32,272 nucleotides of DNA from Verrucomicrobiota bacterium (GTDB lineage: Bacteria; Verrucomicrobiota; Verrucomicrobiia; Opitutales; Opitutaceae). The notes beneath the pieces were generated by a model, which searched no databases, was not told where the DNA came from, and was given only the letters and a program-made list of their open reading frames with translations. Both the position numbers and the translations under genes were made by a program. The DNA lies in NCBI GenBank assembly GCA_023457715.1, contig JAEWKR010000156.1, positions 1-32,272 of the forward strand, in the 5' to 3' direction. This document shows, piece by piece, positions 16,506-24,759 of the stretch (positions are counted from its first letter, which is position 1; each line of letters starts with the position of its first letter).

Positions 16506-18848
16506 ATGCCCTCCTCAGACTCAGCACCCGCGCGGGATTCGAACAATACGGATACGGCCGCAGTTCTCCGCTCGCCCGGTAACACAGCCACCGACCCCGC
16601 CCAGGGACAGACTTGCAGGGAAGCCACTTGCTTCCAGGCCGAACCGGCCCTTAGGCCAGGGATGAACCCTGAGCCTTCCCCTGTTACCGAGCGCCGAATC
16701 GCGTCCCTTCTTTCCAAGAAGGCGGCCCCTGCCAACGATCACTATTCGTGGCGGACCTGCCGTCGGGGCGCCCCTTTCGGCCCCTATATGCGCGTGTGCG
16801 GCAACAGGGTCTCATGGTCCGGCGGCCTCGACGACTATTCCTTCCACACGCTCAAGAACGAGGCTCGCCGTTGCCGTGCGGAATTCAGGCCGGACACCAA
16901 GGAGTGGGAGTTCCCCGACGCCGACCGCCTCCGCCGCTTCCTGGCCAACGAGAAAGTCGGTAAAGCCCAAAAGGGTCTGACGGTGATTCGTGACAGTTCG
17001 CCTCCGCGTTTTGCGGTCTGGGTGTCGGCGTGTGGCACACTTGCCATTGGCCAGCCCTTGGCGAAAAGCTGCGCGGCGGTTTGCGTACCGGGATTCTGGG
17101 AGCGCACCTCTGGACGGGACGGAGTGCGGTCGAGCTACATCGTGCAAACTGGTGACGCCCCAAAGTTCGCTGCACTGTTGACCGAGCCATGGGCCCTTGG
17201 AGCGCCGGTGCCCGTGAATGTCCGCGTCGGAGCTTCGGTTGCCGTCGTCCAGATGGACCCACGAAACGATCCGCGGCACCTCCTCGTGGCGGGCATCCTG
17301 CGTCTGGCTGGATGCGGCGCGCAGCCCGTGGTCGTTACTCTGGCTAAGTGGGTTGATGCCGAACCGCGGATCCGCGCCGCCGGAATTCCGTTGGAGTTCG
17401 GGACGAATGGCGGTGTTGTCGCGCCCGAGCAGGACTGCACCCGGGTGCCAAGATGGCTGCAGCGGGTCGGTGGGCAGACCCTGAACGCGCACCAAAGGGC
17501 GGCGGTCGAATACCTCGGCCGGGTCGGCCTTGGCGCGCTCTTGGCGGACGAAATGGGTCTCGGCAAGACGGTCTCGGCGATAGCGTTTTGTGAGTCCATT
17601 GCCTGCTCCCGTGTCGTGGTCGTCGCTCCTCTGAGCGCTCTCGAGCACTGGCGCACTGAAATATCCCGGTGGAGCGCAGGGGGCGCCGTGTTCGAAGTCC
17701 GTAGCGGCACGATTAACCAAATTCCGACAAACACCCGTTGGGTGCTTATCAACTACGAGCAACTCATCCACCGGCGTGGAGACAGGCTCGAACGGGTGCG
17801 CAATGTCATCAGCGAATCCGCTTACACGGTAGCCGCGTGGTCACCAGACCAACTCGTGATTGACGAGGGGCATCGCGCGAAAAACCCCAAGGCGGGACGC
17901 TCTCGGGGAGTTGCGGCAATCGCTCGCAATTCCAAGCGGGTATTGCTCATGACCGGCACGCCGGTCCGCAACCACCCGCGGGAAGTTCTGTCCCTTCTCG
18001 CGCTACTCTCGCCAGGCGCGCTCGATGAACTGACCCGAATGGCTGAGGAATGGAAGACGGTAGGCTCCTCGACTCTGGTGGATATCGCGCGGTCCCGGCT
18101 GTCGACGTGCATGCTGCGGCGGACCAAAGCTGAAGTCCTGAAGGAACTCCCGCCCGTGACGACCCGGTGCATGCAGGTCGATTTTGAGGATTCCGACGAA
18201 ACACAGGCGTTGCTCCGCGAAGCCTACGAGAAGCTCTACGAAATGGCGGGCGTCGACGAATCGAAGCCACTCGTGCGTCTGACGCTATTCCGCGAGGCGC
18301 TTCGGCTCTTTGGCATGGCGAAAGCCGCTTCACCGACCGTGGAAGCTTACGTCGTCCAACGCCACGCGCGGGGCGAGCGCACCTTGGTCTTCGCCTGGCA
18401 CGTCGACGTCGTCGCACGGTTCAGCGCGCGTCTCGAGGCGCGCGGCCTTCGGGTCGCCTGCATAACCGGCGAGACATCGCCGGGGGACCGAAACGCGGCA
18501 GTAGCCGCGTTCCAAAGAGGTGATTGCGACGCCTTCGTTGGGACGGTCGGCGCGGCGGGAGAGTCGATCTCGCTGACGCGGGCTAATTCCGCGGCTATGC
18601 TGGAGCTCACTTGGGTCCCCGCAGAGCTTGAGCAGGCGAGCGCCCGCGGGCACCGCATTGGCCAAAACTCGTCCGAGTACACAGTCGTCTATTTTTACGC
18701 GAATACCCCGGCCGACCTCGTACTGCTCGAGTGCATCCAGCGAAAGCTTGGGTATGTCGGCGCGATTCTGGCAGACGAAAGCTACGTGCGCGTCGAAGAA
18801 ATCGTGTCTTCGGTGGTCGCCCGCCTCCGCAACCAAAATGAGTCCTGA
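16506..18848 (+). CDS. SNF2-family DNA-dependent ATPase/helicase
   Basis: The 780-residue protein has the full two-lobed SNF2 motor. LADEMGLGKT is motif I (Asp348 to Thr355), DEGH is motif II (453-456) followed by RAKNPK, LMTGTPVRN is motif III, TLVFAWHVDVVARF opens the second lobe, and ARGHRIGQ is motif VI at about 712-719. Such enzymes translocate on double-stranded DNA without unwinding it. The first 60 residues look disordered. Residues about 80-330 are a separate unrecognised domain (WRTCRRGAPFGPYMRVCG...). A GGAG lies seven bases before the ATG; a later Met at residue 53 is an alternative. Orphan SNF2 proteins occur in defence islands and in the DISARM system, but none of the DISARM partners is here. 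Confidence 0.92.
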   Translation: MPSSDSAPARDSNNTDTAAVLRSPGNTATDPAQGQTCREATCFQAEPALRPGMNPEPSPVTERRIASLLSKKAAPANDHYSWRTCRRGAPFGPYMRVCGNRVSWSGGLDDYSFHTLKNEARRCRAEFRPDTKEWEFPDADRLRRFLANEKVGKAQKGLTVIRDSSPPRFAVWVSACGTLAIGQPLAKSCAAVCVPGFWERTSGRDGVRSSYIVQTGDAPKFAALLTEPWALGAPVPVNVRVGASVAVVQMDPRNDPRHLLVAGILRLAGCGAQPVVVTLAKWVDAEPRIRAAGIPLEFGTNGGVVAPEQDCTRVPRWLQRVGGQTLNAHQRAAVEYLGRVGLGALLADEMGLGKTVSAIAFCESIACSRVVVVAPLSALEHWRTEISRWSAGGAVFEVRSGTINQIPTNTRWVLINYEQLIHRRGDRLERVRNVISESAYTVAAWSPDQLVIDEGHRAKNPKAGRSRGVAAIARNSKRVLLMTGTPVRNHPREVLSLLALLSPGALDELTRMAEEWKTVGSSTLVDIARSRLSTCMLRRTKAEVLKELPPVTTRCMQVDFEDSDETQALLREAYEKLYEMAGVDESKPLVRLTLFREALRLFGMAKAASPTVEAYVVQRHARGERTLVFAWHVDVVARFSARLEARGLRVACITGETSPGDRNAAVAAFQRGDCDAFVGTVGAAGESISLTRANSAAMLELTWVPAELEQASARGHRIGQNSSEYTVVYFYANTPADLVLLECIQRKLGYVGAILADESYVRVEEIVSSVVARLRNQNES

Positions 18849-19176
18849 CGTTTGGCAACCAACCAACTTGACGCCGCAGCGGGGGGGGACGCCTTGGCCC
18901 AGCCGGGTCAGCGTTGGTGCTCAATACACGCAGAGCGTTCCAGACGTGCGGCGCCCTTCACGAGCGAACGCGGCTTATCGGACCGGAGGGCTGCGGGAGT
19001 TGCAGCCAAGTACGCGGGCGCCAACATTGCGGGCTTCGTGAGCACTGGGAGCGTTGGTTTACTTTGGTGCAGATAAGACCAGTTGGGCTGGTCTTACCTG
19101 CAGCGGGATAAACGTGGTGCAGCTTGATCGCTGGCTCGCGCAACGACGGGGGATTATCCCCACGATGGCCGGGACG
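18849..19176. other. gene-less stretch with a strong hairpin
   Basis: I see no gene between the SNF2 stop and the end of the next minus-strand gene. The only structure is the hairpin at 19069-19101. Confidence 0.4.
19069..19101. other. strong hairpin
   Basis: TAAGACCAG (19074-19082) pairs perfectly with CTGGTCTTA (19088-19096) around TTGGG. Outer GCAG/CTGC arms extend the stem across single unpaired bases. No T-run follows on either strand, so it is not a standard terminator. It could be a transposon-end or RNA-processing hairpin. Confidence 0.5.
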
Positions 19177-19530
19177 TTACGTCGGCAGTCCTGACGGGTT
19201 CACCTTCTCAGCAGCCCCCACCCTCTGCATTTGGTCCAGAAGTTCGAAGGCGATCGTGCCCTCACGGACGTACACTCCGTTCCTGACTGCGTTGAGTACC
19301 CACGACTCGCGCCCATCGACGCCGAATTCCTCCGTTCGACCGTCGGTGAGGCATTTTGCCAGCAGCGCCGCCCTCTGGCCCTGCTTTCCATAGAAATCGA
19401 GCAAGATGCGCCACCGCGTGCTTCCCCAACGCAGCTCCAATGGCAGGCCGCGAGAAATTCGAAAACAGTGGGTGCGCATCAGCGAACCCGAGTCGGCCGG
19501 CAGCGTTGTGGCAAGACTCAAAGTGTACAT
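19177..19530 (-). CDS. unrecognised 117-residue protein, possibly frameshifted
   Basis: I do not recognise this protein. From MYTLSLATTLPADSGSL onward the composition is protein-like (LELRWGSTRWRILLDFYGKQ, then GVYVREGTIAFELLDQMQ). The ATG at 19530 sits inside a 7-base-armed dyad. The neighbouring frame, starting at about 19714 (MNTKPAEVSIDGQ... LREMDFRRYGPDEIVAKKRM), also reads like protein before running into apparent noise. The two may therefore be halves of one gene broken by a frameshift near 19540. It is divergent from the hipB/hipA-like pair. Confidence 0.45.
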   Translation of the reverse strand: MYTLSLATTLPADSGSLMRTHCFRISRGLPLELRWGSTRWRILLDFYGKQGQRAALLAKCLTDGRTEEFGVDGRESWVLNAVRNGVYVREGTIAFELLDQMQRVGAAEKVNPSGLPT

Positions 19531-19539
19531 ACGTACACT
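19522..19539. promoter_or_regulatory. 7-base-armed palindrome over a start codon
   Basis: AGTGTAC (19522-19528), four bases, then GTACACT (19533-19539) form a perfect dyad with the look of a dimeric repressor site. It covers the ATG of the minus-strand gene. No regulator can be named from the sequence. Confidence 0.5.
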
Positions 19540-19686
19540 CTCGTCTTGGTGCTCTATGGGTGGGGCGTGACCGCATCCGCTTCTTCGCAACGATCTCGTC
19601 GGGCCCATAGCGCCGAAAATCCATCTCCCGGAGCTCTTGGTCTGTGCGTTTCGCTCGCATGGGGTGGCCGCCTAATTGTCCATCTA

Positions 19687-19713
19687 TTGACACTTCGGCG
19701 GGCTTAGTATTCA
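19687..19713 (+). promoter_or_regulatory. candidate promoter of the hipB/hipA-like genes
   Basis: A perfect TTGACA lies at 19687-19692. TATTCA at 19708-19713 is a possible -10, with a short 15-base spacer. The ATG of the first gene follows 17 bases later. The spacing is suboptimal, so the site is tentative. Confidence 0.35.
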
Positions 19714-19730
19714 TGTATGGCTAGTACCAC

Positions 19731-20063
19731 ATGCGCTCCTCCGTTCATGATGTCATGCCGCCGCAGACCCGCCGCGCCCTGTCAAAACTCGGGCAGGATT
19801 TGGCAACGGCTCGACGGAAACGGCACTTCACCATCGCCATGATGGTCGAGCGGATGGGCGTGGCCACAAACACCTATCGCCGCTTGGAAAAGGGCGACCC
19901 AACGGTGGCCATGGGCGCTTACGCCATGGCACTCTTCGTCCTGGGTTTCGGCACCGCCTTGGGCGACGTCATTGACCCCAAGCGAGATGACGTTGGTCTG
20001 CAACTGGACGAAGCCCGCTTGCCGAAGCGCGTCCGGGTGAAGCGGTCGCCCACGGCGTTATGA
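19731..20063 (+). CDS. HipB-like XRE-family antitoxin/regulator
   Basis: The 110-residue protein has a helix-turn-helix of the XRE type (LGQDLATARRKRHFTIAMMVERMGVATNTYRRLEKG, residues about 19-55) and a short tail. Its stop overlaps the hipA-like start as ATGA. By analogy with HipB it should bind DNA at its own promoter and hold the HipA-like kinase inactive. Starts at 19731 or 19755 are possible; neither has a clear Shine-Dalgarno sequence. Confidence 0.85.
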   Translation: MRSSVHDVMPPQTRRALSKLGQDLATARRKRHFTIAMMVERMGVATNTYRRLEKGDPTVAMGAYAMALFVLGFGTALGDVIDPKRDDVGLQLDEARLPKRVRVKRSPTAL

Positions 20064-21346
20064 AACGCACGCTCCAGGTTTACCTCGGTGACGAAGGTCG
20101 CCACGTCGGCACCCTGCATTTCGATCAGACCGGCGCGCGGGAGCATGCGGCGTTCGCTTACAGCGAAACTTGGCTGGCGGCGCCGGATCGCTTTGCGCTC
20201 GAGCCGAACCTGTCGCTCGTCGGCGGCTTGCAGTTCCACCGCAAGGCGGCGCAGGGCTCCGTATTCCACGCCGCCATCGCGGACACCGAACCGGATGGCT
20301 GGGGACGTCGCGTGATCCTGCGCGATCACGCCAAACGCCGCCAGAACGCCAAGCGCGCCGGGACCGACGCCGGCCGCCCTCAGCTCAACGCTGTTGATTT
20401 TCTTCTGGCCGTCGACGACGGCAGTCGAGTGGGCGCGCTTCGTTTTCGCGATGAGAACGGCGTCTTTCAGCGGGCGTCCGAACCGGATCGACGCACGGCT
20501 CCGCCGCTAATGGAGTTGCGACATCTGATGAGCGCATCCCGTGCCGTGGAAACCGAGACGGAGACGGCCGCCGATCTCGCTTACCTGCGCGGTCGCGGCA
20601 CCTCATTGGGCGGGTTGCGCCCCAAGTGCACCGTGGTCGACGAAGATGGCATGCTGGCGATTGGAAAATTCCCGAGTGTCCAGGACGAGCGAGCGGTCAC
20701 CAAAGGTGAAGTCCTGGCGATGACCTTGGCGAAGGAGGCCGGACTGAACGTGGCCTCCGCGCGCCTGGTGGACAGTGACGGCATACCGGTGGCTTTGGTC
20801 CGCCGGTTTGACCGCACGCTCGACGGTAAGCGTCTGATGTATGTGTCCGCTGCCACCCTTCTCGGGGTCGAGGCCGCGGGCGCCGAGGAGCACAGCTACA
20901 CGGAAATCGTGGATGCTCTGCGCGTGAACGGGGCTGCTGCGCAGGCGGACATCGAGGAACTTTGGCGACGCATGGCGTATTCGATTCTCATCACGAATGT
21001 GGACGACCATCTGCATAACCACGGTTTCCTCCATGCGCAGGGCGGTCTCTGGCGGCTCTCACCCGCCTTCGATATCAATCCATTTCCAGACCGGGCGCGC
21101 GAGCTGAAGACCTGGGTTTCAAGGGAAACCGGCCCCGAAGCAACGGTCGACGCGCTCATGTCGGTCATCACGTACTTCAGGCTTTCTCTACCCAGAGCGA
21201 AGGAAATCCTGTGCCAGATCGAACGTGCCGTGGGGCGTTGGCGCCAAACCGGGCGCAAGCTGGGAATGTCGGATCGTGAATTGGCAGATTTTGCCGATGC
21301 CTTTGAGCATCCGGAGCGAGCCGAGGCACGCGCCCAGTCAAAGTGA
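20060..21346 (+). CDS. HipA-family serine/threonine kinase toxin
   Basis: The 428-residue protein matches the HipA kinase fold. The N-terminal HipA subdomain has EPDGWGRRVI. The P-loop-like GTSLGGLRPKCTVVDEDG is followed by KFPSVQDE with the ATP-binding Lys. The catalytic loop is TNVDDHLHNHGFL, and LSPAFDINPFP is the metal-binding Asp segment. HipA kinases phosphorylate aminoacyl-tRNA synthetases and induce persistence; the target of this one is unknown. All core motifs are present and the frame is intact. It is translationally coupled to the HipB-like gene. Confidence 0.92.
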   Translation: MKRTLQVYLGDEGRHVGTLHFDQTGAREHAAFAYSETWLAAPDRFALEPNLSLVGGLQFHRKAAQGSVFHAAIADTEPDGWGRRVILRDHAKRRQNAKRAGTDAGRPQLNAVDFLLAVDDGSRVGALRFRDENGVFQRASEPDRRTAPPLMELRHLMSASRAVETETETAADLAYLRGRGTSLGGLRPKCTVVDEDGMLAIGKFPSVQDERAVTKGEVLAMTLAKEAGLNVASARLVDSDGIPVALVRRFDRTLDGKRLMYVSAATLLGVEAAGAEEHSYTEIVDALRVNGAAAQADIEELWRRMAYSILITNVDDHLHNHGFLHAQGGLWRLSPAFDINPFPDRARELKTWVSRETGPEATVDALMSVITYFRLSLPRAKEILCQIERAVGRWRQTGRKLGMSDRELADFADAFEHPERAEARAQSK

Positions 21347-21673
21347 ACAGCACGAATTAAGTTTGCGATTCCGAACTAATCGTCGCCGGCGCGCGGGTAC
21401 GCCCTGCCCCACTCTGCCAAGAATGCGGACTTGGTGGGCACCATCCTTGCCGTTCAAATCGCGGGCTTCGCAACGTCGGATCTCCTCACTCGGCGAGTCC
21501 GTCCGTAAACTGCGCGAACGCACGCTCGATCGCTATTTCGCGGCTGCGTGAATCTGACGCATCGCCACGGTATTCCCCGACGCCGGTGATGATGCTGGAG
21601 TCCACGCCTGGTCAGCTAATTCGGGCAGCTTGGCCAAAGTTTTGGCGGGTCGGCTCTCGGTTCACGGGCGCCG
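21347..21673. other. gene-less stretch after hipA-like gene
   Basis: No supportable gene. There is a small perfect hairpin, GCCAAA/TTTGGC type, near 21632-21646, close to the 3' end of the small minus-strand gene. It lacks a T-run. Confidence 0.35.
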
Positions 21674-21904
21674 TTAGCGCGGATTAAAGCCCGCCTCGTT
21701 CACAGCATGGCGGACCACGTTGAGAGCGTGGATCATCTTATAGGCCTCCTCTTTATCGCAGGCGTGATTTTCGCATGTCGTGAAGGTAAATCGCTTCAGA
21801 AACTGGGCCAGAGCCCACGCGTGTTCCGCGTCGAGCATGTGAACATTGGAACTGAGTGTCTTGGGAACAGGGCCCGGGTAGACGCTAATTTTGATCTCTT
21901 TCAT
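21674..21904 (-). CDS. small DUF7706-like protein
   Basis: The 76-residue protein has the pattern LDAEHAWALAQFLKRFTF, then CDKEEAYKMIHALNVVRHAVNEAGFNPR. It resembles small proteins I recall as DUF7706, which share an AWALAQFLKR helix and an ALxEAGxxPR ending. The function is unknown. It stands alone on the minus strand, flanked by gene-less stretches. Its start codon has no Shine-Dalgarno sequence. The family name is from memory, not from a search. Confidence 0.6.
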   Translation of the reverse strand: MKEIKISVYPGPVPKTLSSNVHMLDAEHAWALAQFLKRFTFTTCENHACDKEEAYKMIHALNVVRHAVNEAGFNPR

Positions 21905-22218
21905 TTGGTTAGGTATTTTGGGTTATCGGTTTAGGCCGCTGAACGGCGTAGCGTTGGGCACGGTTGTAAATGCGGGGAGTTTGTTCAGGTGCTGAAGATT
22001 CTTGGTACTTAGGCGGCTGTCCCGACTACCGAACACCGCCACCAATTATTGGGAACTTCGCGGATGCGAAGGTCGCCAATGTTCCGAAACTTCAAGAGTA
22101 CCCGCTTGTGGCCACGACCTTTGAGCGGTGCCGCAGGTGTGGTTGGCAGGCCTGTGATTTCAAGATAGAGAGTAGTCTTCATCGTATCTTGAGTTGGTGG
22201 TTCTACTGGTCCGTCGCG
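21905..22218. other. gene-less stretch
   Basis: I see no gene. GTTAGGT (21908-21914) and GTTGGGC (21952-21958) resemble integron core sites, but I could not build a full attC around them. Confidence 0.35.
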
Positions 22219-22800
22219 TCACGCGGTCGGCTGTGGCTTAACCGGCTCAGATGTCACCGCCGCGAAAAAATCAATATCGCGGTAGTGCCGCGGGCAGCGC
22301 AGGCGCAGCGATTCTACAGAGACTTCGCAGCAGCCCCACCGCAGCGCATGCGTTTCCCAGAACTTGGCGGATTCCGGCGTTGCATGCCTATCCCATGGCT
22401 CGGGCTCCGCCACACCCGCGTAGGCGCTGATGAGAACGAGAGCTTTCGCATCTGCCTCCTTCAACTTCAGAATCAAACTGATGGTCCGCGTCGGCTCGGA
22501 ACCCCGCCCCAGCACGAAACGCGTGTAGCCGTGGCGATTCGGGCGCAGTGCGTACACAATCTCGTCCGTGTCCGTGGTTGCGACGCAGTCATTGCGGGCG
22601 ACTGGCCGCTCAAACTCGACCATTCGTTTCGCAAATGCCGCCGCGCCGAACTCGACGCGTGAAAGAGCCTCACGCAACAGAGCCCGCTCGAGATGGCAGT
22701 GTGAATTGTACCGGTCCCACACGGTGAATCCGTCTGCAGTTCTGCCGACCACCTCCAGTTGGGAAAAGGGCCGCCGGGGTGTATTCGCAAGAGCGCTCAC
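22219..22800 (-). CDS. conserved unknown protein, paralogue of the one at 27576-28130
   Basis: The 193-residue protein shares about half its residues over about 105 positions with the product of 27576-28130. Common blocks are DRY.SHCH near the N-terminus, FAK..VEF..P.A...CV.T, GYTRFVLGR..EPT, LISAY.G, AEPEPWDRHAT and FW.THAL.WG. Conserved His, Arg, Glu and Trp residues in a compact beta-rich domain suggest an enzyme, possibly an RNase-like fold, but this is a guess. The start is GTG at 22800, overlapping the stop of the radical SAM gene as GTGA, so the two are translationally coupled. No signal peptide or membrane segment is seen. Confidence 0.8.
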   Translation of the reverse strand: MSALANTPRRPFSQLEVVGRTADGFTVWDRYNSHCHLERALLREALSRVEFGAAAFAKRMVEFERPVARNDCVATTDTDEIVYALRPNRHGYTRFVLGRGSEPTRTISLILKLKEADAKALVLISAYAGVAEPEPWDRHATPESAKFWETHALRWGCCEVSVESLRLRCPRHYRDIDFFAAVTSEPVKPQPTA

Positions 22801-23885
22801 GACTGCACCTCCTGCTTCCTGACGGCGGTAGCACTACGTCCGAGCAGAATTGCGCCCTCTCCAGCACGCTCCGCCCACCAGTCGCGGCTGGCCTTGCTGA
22901 CGTATTGCAGAAAGCGCAGTTTCTCCGGGGCAACGTTTCGCGCATGTGCTGCGAAGGTGGCTCGGGCGTATGCCTCCCATTTCTTCTTGTTACGGGAAAC
23001 CTCGAGTAGCGCGGCTGCTTCCGCCTTGAAGCCCGCCTGGTCAAGCGCGTCGCACGTCCGCGTGAGCGCCAGACCGCGCGCGTTCAGGACCTCAGTCCAG
23101 ACGTGCTCACACCGGTCCACGCGGACGGCATCGCACAGCTTCTTCGAAAACGCCGCATAGTCCCGCTGCGGGAGCGAAGGGCACAGCATGGCGAAGGTGC
23201 GGTAGCCATGGTCCTGAAGCCAGTGCAGTGCCGCGATGCGTTTACTGACGAGCGGAGCGCCGCGTTCGATCGCGGCCGCCACGCGGTCGTCGAGCGTTCC
23301 GGTGGACAGCCCGAAAATCACGCGCTGCTTGTGTTTCTCGGGGATCGCCTGCGCGATGCGCGTGATGAGCGGCGACTTTGACAGGAGCCGGATCTGCCAG
23401 TGCGTGAGTTCCAGGATCTGAAGGCAGACGGCCGCGGTCTCGTCTGCGAGTTCGACCGTGGGGGCGATGTCCACGAGCGGCGAACCGAAGATAACGCGGT
23501 TGTCGGCGGGATCGCTGAACTTCGGCGAGCCATCCCGGCGGGTAAGTTCCGCCCGGATTTTGTTCACTGGATCCTGGCGGCGAATGACCACATCGCCAAA
23601 CTCAGCACCCTCGCGCTTGAGCAGGCTCCGCACCACCACGTTGCGGCAAAACATCGGCTCTACAAAGCAAAATTGGCACCGATACACGCAGGCCGTTCCC
23701 GCGGTGAAGGTGGCACCGTCGCAGAGGAGCTTGTGACCGAATCCGGACTTCTGGTTTAAGATCCGGGAAGGCACGGTGTGGACCGGCTTGCCGCAGATGG
23801 TCTGACGCACGGCGGCTACGCCAGGCTTTGACAGGACAGAGGGCGGCAGCGAGGCAGCCGGGGCGCTATCGAGATGAGCAATCAT
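22797..23885 (-). CDS. SPL-like radical SAM protein
   Basis: The 362-residue protein has a CxxxCxxC cluster motif, CVYRCQFC (Cys66, Cys70 and Cys73), in the setting FTAGTACVYRCQFCFVEPMF. Later core elements are IFGSPLVDIAPTVE and VIFGLSTGTLDDRVAAAIERGAP. The motif spacing and the xxYRCxFCF context are closest to the spore photoproduct lyase-like (SPL) group, whose members are often uncharacterised. It is the first gene of a two-gene operon with the unknown protein at 22219-22800. It is cytoplasmic, with no leader. A 10-base dyad lies immediately before its ATG. The substrate is unknown; its coupled partner is the natural candidate for a shared pathway. Confidence 0.87.
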   Translation of the reverse strand: MIAHLDSAPAASLPPSVLSKPGVAAVRQTICGKPVHTVPSRILNQKSGFGHKLLCDGATFTAGTACVYRCQFCFVEPMFCRNVVVRSLLKREGAEFGDVVIRRQDPVNKIRAELTRRDGSPKFSDPADNRVIFGSPLVDIAPTVELADETAAVCLQILELTHWQIRLLSKSPLITRIAQAIPEKHKQRVIFGLSTGTLDDRVAAAIERGAPLVSKRIAALHWLQDHGYRTFAMLCPSLPQRDYAAFSKKLCDAVRVDRCEHVWTEVLNARGLALTRTCDALDQAGFKAEAAALLEVSRNKKKWEAYARATFAAHARNVAPEKLRFLQYVSKASRDWWAERAGEGAILLGRSATAVRKQEVQS

Positions 23886-23888
23886 GTA

Positions 23889-23919
23889 GTATTACGGGGT
23901 TGTCGAGAGCCCGTAGTAC
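23889..23919. promoter_or_regulatory. dyad directly upstream of the radical SAM start codon
   Basis: GTATTACGGG (23889-23898) and CCCGTAGTAC (23910-23919) are complementary at 9 of 10 positions around an 11-base centre. The arm ends three bases before the ATG of the minus-strand gene. It could be a repressor site or an mRNA hairpin that limits initiation. Confidence 0.5.
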
Positions 23920-24275
23920 CAGAGGCAGTCCGCCCCAAGGCGGCCTGCTCACGACTCCAGGTTCTGATTCTATCATTTTCTGCACTCCGTTTCACGCGCG
24001 CAAGCACTTCGTGAAAAACCTTCATCGCCGACCACAAGGATCCACGTGCTCTCCTATGAAGCGGTCATTTTGGCATTCGAAGAAACCGCTCAGAAATGAC
24101 CGAAAAGCCCGCCGGACCCCTTCTCCAGCATGGGCGGCCCCATTGCATTTTGGCCCGCCAGCCTGGGCCGGAACCTATGCCTGCCCGTTACGAACGGCCC
24201 GTTGGCACGACATGACGATGTTAGTGAGCGCCCGGGTTTCGAGCCGCCGACCGCCTCTGCGATTCGGCTACGCTG
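23920..24275. other. gene-less stretch with alternative inverted repeats
   Basis: No gene is supported. CGGTCATTT (24062-24070) pairs with AAATGACCG (24094-24102). GCGGT (24061-24065) can instead pair with ACCGC (24085-24089). The two pairings exclude each other, as in an attenuator, but no leader peptide is evident. Confidence 0.4.
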
Positions 24276-24695
24276 CTAGCCGGGCGGCTGTGACGCACGA
24301 CGCGCGCGCATTCGCATTTCGATTTTGGGGAGGAATTCCGCCGTGAAGAAAACCGCCGCAAGCGACGCTCGCACGTGAGGCGGCCGCGGCACGTCGGCGA
24401 AGGGGTGGGTATATCGCCACAGACTTGCGGGTTGTTGGCGGAGGATTGTCCTGAACCGAGAAAAGGCTGCGCGCGCCGTCCGCTCCGAGACTCCCGAGGC
24501 TGCCGCGGCTCGCTTGAGGCCGGTTCCGCTGCAATAGAGCCGCATGAGTTCCCACCGCTGCCGCAGCCGACGGTAGCTCCATTTCGCGCGGCAATGGCGG
24601 CACTGCCACTGGCGAAGGTGCGAGCGGTGCGTCATCCCCCCGCAGGCCCAGCAGAGGCGTCCCACGAGCCGGCGTTCGAATTCGGCGATCTCCAT
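24276..24695 (-). CDS. transposase-like zinc-ribbon plus HTH protein
   Basis: The 139-residue protein has a zinc ribbon (CWACGG at about 15-20, then CRHCRAKW at about 32-39). A helix-turn-helix follows (GTGLKRAAAASGVSERTARAAFSRFRTIL, about 57-85). That order is the N-terminal layout of IS1595-type transposases and related InsA-like proteins. The DDE catalytic domain is absent, so this is either a truncated transposase or an orphan DNA-binding protein. It is divergent from the nuclease-like gene at 24760, with a 64-base gap, and might regulate it. Confidence 0.6.
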   Translation of the reverse strand: MEIAEFERRLVGRLCWACGGMTHRSHLRQWQCRHCRAKWSYRRLRQRWELMRLYCSGTGLKRAAAASGVSERTARAAFSRFRTILRQQPASLWRYTHPFADVPRPPHVRASLAAVFFTAEFLPKIEMRMRARRASQPPG

Positions 24696-24759
24696 CCTGG
24701 CGCAACGCTTGCCCTAGAATCTTCCGAACTCGATCCCGGATTCTGCGTATTAATATAGG

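Noticed and set aside
16528..16545. GGGATTCGAAC on the plus strand, which looks like a reversed tRNA T-arm
   Set aside because: The flanking bases cannot form the 5-base T-stem or a cloverleaf, and the stretch lies in the 5' part of the SNF2 gene.
16377..18848. A DISARM-type defence system based on the SNF2 protein
   Set aside because: None of the DrmA, DrmB, DrmC or methyltransferase partners is present in the window.
21908..21958. GTTAGGT and GTTGGGC as an attC site beside the DUF7706-like gene
   Set aside because: No complementary RYYYAAC partner and paired inner arms could be found at the right spacing, and the orientation relative to the gene is wrong for a cassette.
22797..23885. Viperin-like radical SAM (prokaryotic viperin)
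   Set aside because: The CVYRCQFCF context is SPL-like and the viperin-type motif pattern and nucleotide kinase neighbours are absent.
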